Origin: an uncultured Prevotella sp.
GTDB lineage: Bacteria > Bacteroidota > Bacteroidia > Bacteroidales > Bacteroidaceae
Length of the DNA: 9,182 nucleotides
Assembly (NCBI GenBank): GCA_947303825.1
Contig: CAMYZK010000081.1
Location: forward strand, 1-9,182
Direction: 5' to 3'
The notes beneath the pieces were generated by a model. It had not been told where the DNA came from, did not search any database, and was given only the letters and a program-made list of their open reading frames with translations. Numbering within the stretch: position 1 is the first letter of the stretch; each line of letters opens with the position of its first letter. The position numbers and the translations under genes were made by a program. Below, piece after piece: positions 4,990 to 9,182 of the stretch.

Positions 4990-6192
4990 ATGAAAAAGCT
5001 ATTCTTATCTTTCGCGCTTCTGGCAGCCGCAGTTGTTGCCAAAGCTAATGACGGTGTCTATTGCGGTTCAGGCAACCAGTTGGTACCTGTCGAGGAGTGT
5101 GACATTGATGTAACCAAAGAGATTCTTACCATTGACATCTGTGACGACGGCTATGCCAGTGTCGATGTCTATTACGAGCTGACGAACCACGGCCAAGCCA
5201 AGACCGTCACCATGGGTTTCGAGGCAGACCTTCCCTACATGATGGGCGACGAGTTCAACCCGAAAGGCATACATCCGTATATTGAGGACTTTACGGCCAC
5301 GATGAACGGCCAGAGCCTCAGCTGCAGCAATGCCGTGGTGATTGCCAGCGAAGAGCATGCAACAAACTTCAAACCCCTGGACTTGTCGAAATACCACCTT
5401 TCCAAGGAGGCCAAAGAGACCTGGGATGAAGGAAACACCGTACTCACTGACAACAAGGGCAACGAAGTGAAGGTGGCCTACGCCTACTACTTCAAAGCCA
5501 ACTTCAACAAGGGCAAAAACACCGTACACCACACTTACCGCTACCTGATGTCTAACGGTGTGGGCCGCGTCTTTGAGGTGCCTTACAGACTGACACCTTG
5601 CGCTCGCTGGGCCAACCACCAGATAGATGACTTCACCCTGCGTATCAGAGCCATTAACACCGCCAAGCACTTCTACCTCTACGACGAGGTTTTTAACGGA
5701 GCCACGTTCAAACTGGCCAGTGGCACCGGCAAGCTGCGCAACGGTTCTATCGATAACTCGGGACACTACACTGAGGTGTCGCTAAGAAACGGTATGGTAG
5801 AGCTGCATAAGGTTAACTTCTGTCCCAAGAATGAAATGTGCATCAGCTCGGCCGACGGCTTGCAGCTTATGAAAGGCGACAACTGGGACATCACCTCGTT
5901 CTACGACCGCGCCGGCAGCGGACTGGTACAGACCAAAAGTGTCTCGTTCTATGATTTCTATGGACGCAAGGCAAAGAACAAGAAAGAGGAAGACGAGCTT
6001 TACAAGCGCATCTGCCGCAACCTGCCATACGCCAACCGAGGATATGTGTTCAAAGACAAAGACCTGAAAAAGCTCTTCAACAAGGTATGGTGGTACATGC
6101 CCGATCCCAGCTGGCAGATGTCGGCCGACGATTTCCAGAAAGGCGACTGGTTCTACATCAACGAGCTGGGCAAGAACGGAAGTGGACTTTAA
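4990..6192 (+). CDS. Secreted YARHG-domain-containing protein
   Basis: The 400-residue product has a Sec signal peptide (MKKLFLSFALLAAAVVAKA, cleavage about 19/20), so it is exported to the periplasm or surface. The mature N-terminal two thirds begins NDGVYCGSGNQLVPVEECDI and continues with strand-rich segments (ILTIDICDDGYASVDVYYEL); it recalls DUF4424-like exported proteins, but this is a tentative resemblance. The C-terminal part (about 340-382) is a YARHG domain: YANRGYVF (347-354), KDKDLKKLF, then WWYMPDPSW (367-375). The family's namesake YARHG is here YANRG. YARHG domains occur at the C-termini of extracellular bacterial proteins and have been proposed to bind cell-wall or other surface components; function is unproven. 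The ATG at 4990 follows a good promoter and starts the signal peptide directly; upstream in-frame codons are not protein-like. It is first of three genes. Confidence 0.85.
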   Translation: MKKLFLSFALLAAAVVAKANDGVYCGSGNQLVPVEECDIDVTKEILTIDICDDGYASVDVYYELTNHGQAKTVTMGFEADLPYMMGDEFNPKGIHPYIEDFTATMNGQSLSCSNAVVIASEEHATNFKPLDLSKYHLSKEAKETWDEGNTVLTDNKGNEVKVAYAYYFKANFNKGKNTVHHTYRYLMSNGVGRVFEVPYRLTPCARWANHQIDDFTLRIRAINTAKHFYLYDEVFNGATFKLASGTGKLRNGSIDNSGHYTEVSLRNGMVELHKVNFCPKNEMCISSADGLQLMKGDNWDITSFYDRAGSGLVQTKSVSFYDFYGRKAKNKKEEDELYKRICRNLPYANRGYVFKDKDLKKLFNKVWWYMPDPSWQMSADDFQKGDWFYINELGKNGSGL

Positions 6193-6215
6193 CAATAAGA
6201 AATTAGTAGTCGGAA

Positions 6216-6758
6216 GTGGCAGCTCTTCATCCGCTTGACAAGTTCCGCTTCTGCCCAGTGTGCGGCAGCAGCCGTTTCTTGGAGAACAACTTCAAGAGCA
6301 AACGTTGTGAAGACTGTGGCTTTGTGTACTACGCCAATCCATCGGCGGCCACTGCAGCATTCATCTTGCGCGGTGGCTGCCTTCTCGTTGCACGCAGGGC
6401 AAAGGAACCTGCACGCGGAACCCTAGACCTACCAGGAGGATTCGTTGACATGGACGAATCGGTAGAGGAAGGGATGCGCCGGGAGATAAAGGAAGAGACA
6501 GGACTTACTGTGCAGGACATGCACTACCTCTTTAGCATTCCCAATCTTTACGACTTTTCGGGAATGACCATTCACACCACCGACATGTTCTATCGAACAG
6601 ATGTTGACGACAGTGCCAACCCTGTTGCCGACGACGATGCTGCCGAGCTGATGTGGATTCCACTCTGCAACGTCAATCCCGACGACTTCGGACTGTGGAG
6701 CATCAGGCAGGCGGTGATAAGGTTTTTAGAGTTAAGAGTTAAGAGTTTGGCGAATTAG
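6216..6758 (+). CDS. Zinc-ribbon Nudix hydrolase
   Basis: This 180-residue cytoplasmic protein couples an N-terminal zinc ribbon (C13-x2-C16, C31-x2-C34) to a Nudix fold that hydrolyses nucleoside diphosphates linked to another moiety. The Nudix box is complete: G75-x5-E81-x7-R89-E-I-K-E93-E94-T-G96-L97, with the metal-binding REIKEE core. The zinc ribbon ahead of the Nudix domain recalls NudC-type NAD(H) pyrophosphatases, but the protein is shorter and I see no basis for a specific substrate. The start is GTG at 6216: an in-frame stop at 6207-6209 rules out anything earlier, and the following HPLDKFRFCPVCG is what one expects at the N-terminus. It lies 23 nt after the YARHG gene and 5 nt before the epimerase, so it is probably cotranscribed. 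Its last ten codons (LELRVKSLAN) are written by an intergenic-type heptamer repeat. Confidence 0.9.
   Translation: MAALHPLDKFRFCPVCGSSRFLENNFKSKRCEDCGFVYYANPSAATAAFILRGGCLLVARRAKEPARGTLDLPGGFVDMDESVEEGMRREIKEETGLTVQDMHYLFSIPNLYDFSGMTIHTTDMFYRTDVDDSANPVADDDAAELMWIPLCNVNPDDFGLWSIRQAVIRFLELRVKSLAN
6728..6750 (+). repeat. AGTTAAG heptamer repeat inside the 3' end of the Nudix gene
   Basis: AGTTAAG occurs twice in tandem (6730-6736, 6737-6743), followed by AGTTTGG (6744-6750). It is the same heptamer as at 1752-1776. Here it is translated as the C-terminal tail of the Nudix protein rather than following the stop codon. Confidence 0.6.
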
Positions 6759-6763
6759 CAGTT

Positions 6764-8116
6764 ATGAATATAGATTTACAGTTTCCCACTAAGGATAAGA
6801 CTAGAGGCGGGATTGTGGCTGGACTCAAGGCCGAGATGCAGGAAGTCCTGGAGAAAAACATCCTTCCCTTCTGGATTGACAAAATGACAGACCATGAGCA
6901 CGGTGGCTACTACGGTCAGATGACGGGTAACTACGAGCTGCGCCCCAAAGCCGACAAAGGTGCTATTCTCAATGCCCGCATTCTTTGGAGCTTCTCGGCT
7001 GCATACCGGGTGCTGACGACCGTTGCTCAGCCATGTTCTTCGGCACCATATAAGCCACAAGACTATCTCAACGCAGCAACACGAGCCAAAGACTACATCT
7101 TAGAGCACTTTATTGACAAAGAGTATGGCGGCGTGTTCTGGAGCCTGGACTATGAGGGAAAGCCTTTGGACACAAAGAAGCAGTTCTATGCCATTGGCTT
7201 TGCCATCTACGGCCTCAGTGAGTATGCCCGTGCCACCGGCGACCGCGAGGCACTGGACTATGCCCTGCAGCTCTTTGAATGCATTGAAGAGCATGCTTTC
7301 GACCCAGCGCATAACGGCTATATCGAGGCCTGCACTCGCGAGTGGGGAGAAATGGCCGACATGCGGCTGTCGGAACTGGATGCCAACTATCCCAAGTCGC
7401 AGAACACCCACCTGCACATCATTGAACCATACGCCAATCTGTATCGTTGCATCAAGGAAATGCAGGCTGCCGAAACGTGCAACTATGTTCCTGCCATCGG
7501 TTCTGTATTGCCCATAGGCATTACGGTTCCCGTGGAGCTGGTAGCCCGCGTAGAGAGGGCCTTGCGCAATCTCATCAACATCTTTATAGACAAGATTATG
7601 AACCCGGAGACCCATCACCTCGACCTGTTCTTCGACATGGACTGGACACGAGGTGCCGGCCGTCTGGAGAGCTATGGCCACGACATAGAGTGCTCCTGGC
7701 TGATGCATGAGGCGGCACTGGTGTTGGGCGACAAGACTGTCTTGGAAAAGGTAGAGCCCATTGTGCAACTCGTTGCCAAGGCATCGGAAAAGGGCTTGCG
7801 GCCTGACGGGTCGATGACACACGAGGCCAACCTTGACACAGGCCATTCTGACGACGACCTCCACTGGTGGGTACAGGCAGAGAACGTGGTGGGCTGGATG
7901 AACCTCTATCAGCATTTTGGCGATGAGGATGCTCTGCAGAAGGCCATACGCTGCTGGCAGTATATCAAGGCCAACCTGATAGACTACGGACATGGAGAGT
8001 GGTATTGGAGCCGGCATAGCAACGGAACACTCAACCAAGACGATGACCATGCAGGATTCTGGAAGTGCCCCTACCACAACAGCCGCATGTGTCTTGAGAT
8101 TATCGAAAGATTCTGA
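6764..8116 (+). CDS. AGE-family epimerase, likely cellobiose 2-epimerase
   Basis: The 450-residue protein belongs to the acylglucosamine 2-epimerase (AGE) family and most resembles cellobiose 2-epimerase (EC 5.1.3.11), which converts the reducing-end glucose of beta-1,4 disaccharides to mannose. It is an alpha/alpha barrel without a signal peptide, so cytoplasmic. Supporting motifs are LNARILWSFSAAY (R72), GGVFWSLDYEGKPLD (122-136), NTHLHIIEPYANLYR (214-228), SYGHDIECSW with H306 and E309, WWVQAE (368-373) and the signature FWKCPYHNSRMCLE (432-445) with H438. H306, E309 and H438 fit the catalytic His/Glu/His spacing known for the family. It is longer than the usual 390-410 residues; extra sequence lies around 84-99 and 233-260, before RALRNLI. 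ATG 6764 is 5 nt after the Nudix stop. No mannan-use genes are visible nearby. N-acylglucosamine 2-epimerase activity is the main alternative. Confidence 0.85.
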   Translation: MNIDLQFPTKDKTRGGIVAGLKAEMQEVLEKNILPFWIDKMTDHEHGGYYGQMTGNYELRPKADKGAILNARILWSFSAAYRVLTTVAQPCSSAPYKPQDYLNAATRAKDYILEHFIDKEYGGVFWSLDYEGKPLDTKKQFYAIGFAIYGLSEYARATGDREALDYALQLFECIEEHAFDPAHNGYIEACTREWGEMADMRLSELDANYPKSQNTHLHIIEPYANLYRCIKEMQAAETCNYVPAIGSVLPIGITVPVELVARVERALRNLINIFIDKIMNPETHHLDLFFDMDWTRGAGRLESYGHDIECSWLMHEAALVLGDKTVLEKVEPIVQLVAKASEKGLRPDGSMTHEANLDTGHSDDDLHWWVQAENVVGWMNLYQHFGDEDALQKAIRCWQYIKANLIDYGHGEWYWSRHSNGTLNQDDDHAGFWKCPYHNSRMCLEIIERF

Positions 8117-8141
8117 TACACCCGCCCCAAAAGGACGCTTT

Positions 8142-8156
8142 GCTCTGCGAAGAACT
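8142..8156 (-). repeat. 15-nt dispersed repeat, copy 2
   Basis: This is the inverted exact copy of 1773-1787. It lies 26 nt after the epimerase stop codon, in the gap before the convergent tRNA-Met gene. As with copy 1, it follows the last gene of a plus-strand unit, but in the opposite orientation. Confidence 0.5.
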
Positions 8157-8198
8157 GCGACCGGGAGCATGTGAAGGGTGCTGACGTAGCAATACGAA

Positions 8199-8223
8199 AG
8201 AAGCCCGATGAAATCGGACTTCT
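8199..8223 (-). terminator. Hairpin downstream of tRNA-Met, probable terminator
   Basis: On the minus strand the stem AGAAGTCCGAT pairs with ATCGGGCTTCT around a UUC loop. In RNA this is 11 continuous pairs, including one U-G wobble. On the plus strand the same position is a C-A mismatch, so the stem favours minus-strand transcripts, i.e. the tRNA gene ending 5 nt earlier. The trailing T-run is short and interrupted (TTCG). It could also end the plus-strand epimerase operon less efficiently. Confidence 0.6.
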
Positions 8224-8227
8224 GAAG

Positions 8228-8300
8228 TTGCGGAGGCAGGACTCGAACATGCGACCTCCAGGTTATGAGCCTGGCGAGCTACCAACTGCTCCACTCCGCG
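8228..8300 (-). tRNA. Initiator-type tRNA-Met (anticodon CAU)
   Basis: Read on the minus strand the cloverleaf starts CGCGGAGTGGAGC and ends CTCCGCAA. Features of initiator tRNA are an unpaired C1-A72 at the top of the acceptor, A11-U24 in the D-stem, and the anticodon loop CTCATAA (anticodon at 8265-8267). The anticodon stem is CCAGG/CCTGG, so it has two of the usual three G-C pairs next to the loop, with A29-U41 in the third place. The T-stem is GCATG against CCTGC, which leaves a U52-C62 mismatch. No CCA is encoded. The D-loop has AGTTGGTAG. It has its own full promoter (8323-8354). The initiator assignment rests mainly on C1-A72 and A11-U24; a plain elongator would be expected to pair 1-72. 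Confidence 0.9.
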
Positions 8301-8322
8301 ATGTTTTTTCGTTTTGCGGGTG

Positions 8323-8354
8323 CAAAGGTACAAAGATTTTTCGACACTCACAAA
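8323..8354 (-). promoter_or_regulatory. Promoter of the initiator tRNA-Met gene
   Basis: On the minus strand TTTG (8351-8354) and TACCTTTG (8323-8330) are separated by exactly 20 bp, a textbook Bacteroidota promoter. The -7 box runs into CACCCGCAAAACG, shared exactly with the SRP RNA promoter. Transcription should start near 8317, about 17 nt before the mature tRNA. Confidence 0.8.
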
Positions 8355-8431
8355 TATTTATGTGATTTTTTTGCTTTTTAGCCCCTTTATCGCCTAAATT
8401 GGGCGAAAAAAGAACATTTTTAAGCCAAAAA

Positions 8432-8463
8432 TTTGCTCGTTTGAAAGGAAATATGTAATTTTG
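8432..8463 (+). promoter_or_regulatory. Promoter of the TetR-family gene
   Basis: TTTG (8432-8435) and TAATTTTG (8456-8463) are separated by 20 bp, matching the Bacteroidota -33/-7 consensus. The -7 box overlaps the left arm of an inverted repeat (8461-8486), and the ATG lies 53 nt downstream. Confidence 0.75.
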
Positions 8464-8486
8464 CACACTGATAGCACTGTGTGCAA
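8461..8486. promoter_or_regulatory. Palindromic operator candidate for the TetR regulator
   Basis: The arms TTGCACAC (8461-8468) and GTGTGCAA (8479-8486) are perfect 8-bp inverted repeats around a 10-bp centre. The left arm overlaps the last three bases of the -7 box, and the element covers the expected start site. A 26-bp dyad at this place is what autorepression by a TetR dimer would need. In the mRNA it could also fold as a hairpin in the 5' leader. Confidence 0.6.
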
Positions 8487-8516
8487 TTATTTATTCAAAC
8501 AAAGGAGGACTTAGAT

Positions 8517-9107
8517 ATGTCAATATCAAAGACGAGACAGAAACTCGTGGATGTGGCCAGGCAGTTGTTCGCCAAGAACGGGCTGGAGAACACGACGATG
8601 AACGACATCGCCACACTCTCAGGCAAAGGCCGACGCACACTCTACACCTACTTCAAATCGAAGGAGGAAATCTACTATGCCGTCATTGAAAGTGAACTGG
8701 AGCGTTTGAGCGACAAGCTCGACGAGGTGGCAGCCCGCAGAATCCGTCCGCAGGACAAAATCATCGAACTGATCTACACCCATCTGAGTATGATCCGTGA
8801 GACGGTGGTCAGAAACGGCAACCTGCGCGCCGAGTTCTTCCGCAATATCTGGATGGTGGAGAAGGTTCGCAAGCGCTTTGACGACGCAGAAATCGAACTC
8901 TTCCGCAAGGTCTATACCGAAGGCAAGGAGGAGGGCGAGTTCGATATTGACAACATAGATCTTGTGGCCGACATCACCCACTATTGTATTAAGGGCCTCG
9001 AAGTACCTTATATCTACGGGCGCATCGCACACGGTATGAGGGAAGAAGACACGAAGCCTCAGGTGGCCAAGGTCGTCTATGGTGCCCTCGGCAAGCTCTA
9101 CAAGTAA
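8517..9107 (+). CDS. TetR/AcrR-family transcriptional regulator
   Basis: This 196-residue DNA-binding protein has a typical TetR N-terminus: helix 1 TRQKLVDVARQLFAKNG (6-22), then the helix-turn-helix TTMNDIATLSGKGRRTLYTYF (about 26-46), followed by KSKEEIYYAVIE. The C-terminal ligand and dimer domain (about 55-196) is all helical and does not reveal its ligand. The start at 8517 is set by a strong Shine-Dalgarno, AAGGAGG (8502-8508), at ideal spacing; an upstream in-frame GTG at 8481 lies inside the operator palindrome and is unlikely. The gene has its own promoter and a dyad over the -7 box, so autoregulation is likely. Another gene appears to begin 65 nt downstream and may be a target or partner. 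Similar regulators in this phylum can sit next to a FabG-type reductase, which would suggest lipid metabolism; that is inference from memory. Confidence 0.92.
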   Translation: MSISKTRQKLVDVARQLFAKNGLENTTMNDIATLSGKGRRTLYTYFKSKEEIYYAVIESELERLSDKLDEVAARRIRPQDKIIELIYTHLSMIRETVVRNGNLRAEFFRNIWMVEKVRKRFDDAEIELFRKVYTEGKEEGEFDIDNIDLVADITHYCIKGLEVPYIYGRIAHGMREEDTKPQVAKVVYGALGKLYK

Positions 9108-9109
9108 AG

Positions 9110-9133
9110 GTGAAAAAGTGAAAAGGTGTAAAA
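9110..9133 (+). repeat. Octamer GTGAAAAA repeat after the TetR stop codon
   Basis: Three degenerate tandem octamers, GTGAAAAA (9110-9117), GTGAAAAG (9118-9125) and GTGTAAAA (9126-9133), begin 3 nt after the stop codon. Like the AGTTAAG repeats at 1752 and 6730, this is a short tandem repeat placed right at a gene's 3' end. Confidence 0.6.
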
Positions 9134-9172
9134 AAAATCAGTAAATCATAAATAATTAAATCGTAAATCAAC

Positions 9173-9182
9173 ATGGGATTAT
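9173..9182 (+). CDS. Possible start of the next gene (cut by the window end)
   Basis: ATG GGA TTA T at the very end could open a gene starting MGL. No Shine-Dalgarno is visible, which is common in this phylum. Only three codons are present, so no product can be read. FabG-type reductases that begin MGLL are one guess, based on the neighbouring TetR gene only. Confidence 0.3.

Noticed and set aside
5068..5766. 232-codon open frame antisense to the YARHG gene
   Set aside because: It is the complement of a well-supported secreted protein with promoter and signal peptide; the composition (Val/Gly/His rich) is typical of antisense shadow.
7100..8170. 356-codon open frame antisense to the epimerase
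   Set aside because: It mirrors a gene with clear family motifs and conserved catalytic residues; the antisense product has no recognisable domain and overlaps the gene almost completely.
8390..8412. Hairpin TCGCC/GGCGA followed by an A-run, as a terminator
   Set aside because: The stem is only 5 bp and the tract is A-rich on the plus strand; on the minus strand the T-run comes before the stem, so neither direction fits a terminator.

Overview
The window looks like a chromosomal, mostly housekeeping segment from a Bacteroidota member, most likely a Prevotella/Segatella-type organism. The evidence is the repeated Bacteroidota-style promoter (-33 TTTG, -7 TAnnTTTG), tRNA genes without an encoded CCA, often weak Shine-Dalgarno sequences, moderate GC content and the protein families present. 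The taxonomic call is inference from these traits.

Layout. Bases 1-75 may hold the last codons of an unidentified plus-strand gene, followed by about 580 bases without a convincing gene. A stable-RNA unit follows on the plus strand: a -7 box at 657-664, the small bacterial SRP RNA (724-821), tRNA-Thr(UGU) only 2 nt later (824-897), and a strong intrinsic terminator (907-944). Next is a lone MlaF-like ABC ATPase (969-1757) whose Shine-Dalgarno sits just behind that terminator. It converges on a four-gene minus-strand operon read from about 4900 down to 1829: a small secreted protein, the ribosome-assembly GTPase Der, a small lipoprotein, and a zinc-ribbon/proline-repeat/single-TM protein. Divergently, a plus-strand operon carries a secreted YARHG-type protein (4990-6192), a zinc-ribbon Nudix hydrolase (6216-6758) and an AGE-family epimerase resembling cellobiose 2-epimerase (6764-8116). 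It ends facing an initiator-type tRNA-Met on the minus strand (8228-8300). A TetR/AcrR regulator (8517-9107) follows, with a complete promoter and a palindromic operator candidate over its -7 box. The last 10 bases look like the first codons of another gene.

How the parts relate. Several genes serve basic translation or envelope biology: SRP RNA for membrane targeting, two tRNAs, Der for 50S maturation, and an MCE-type lipid transport ATPase. I see no CRISPR array, phage, intact insertion sequence or obvious defence system. The most interesting signals are regulatory and structural: the fused SRP RNA-tRNA-Thr unit, an 18-nt start-site block shared by the SRP unit and the initiator tRNA, the orphan ABC ATPase behind the stable-RNA terminator, the TetR operator, a T-stem mismatch in the initiator tRNA, and short repeats at gene ends.
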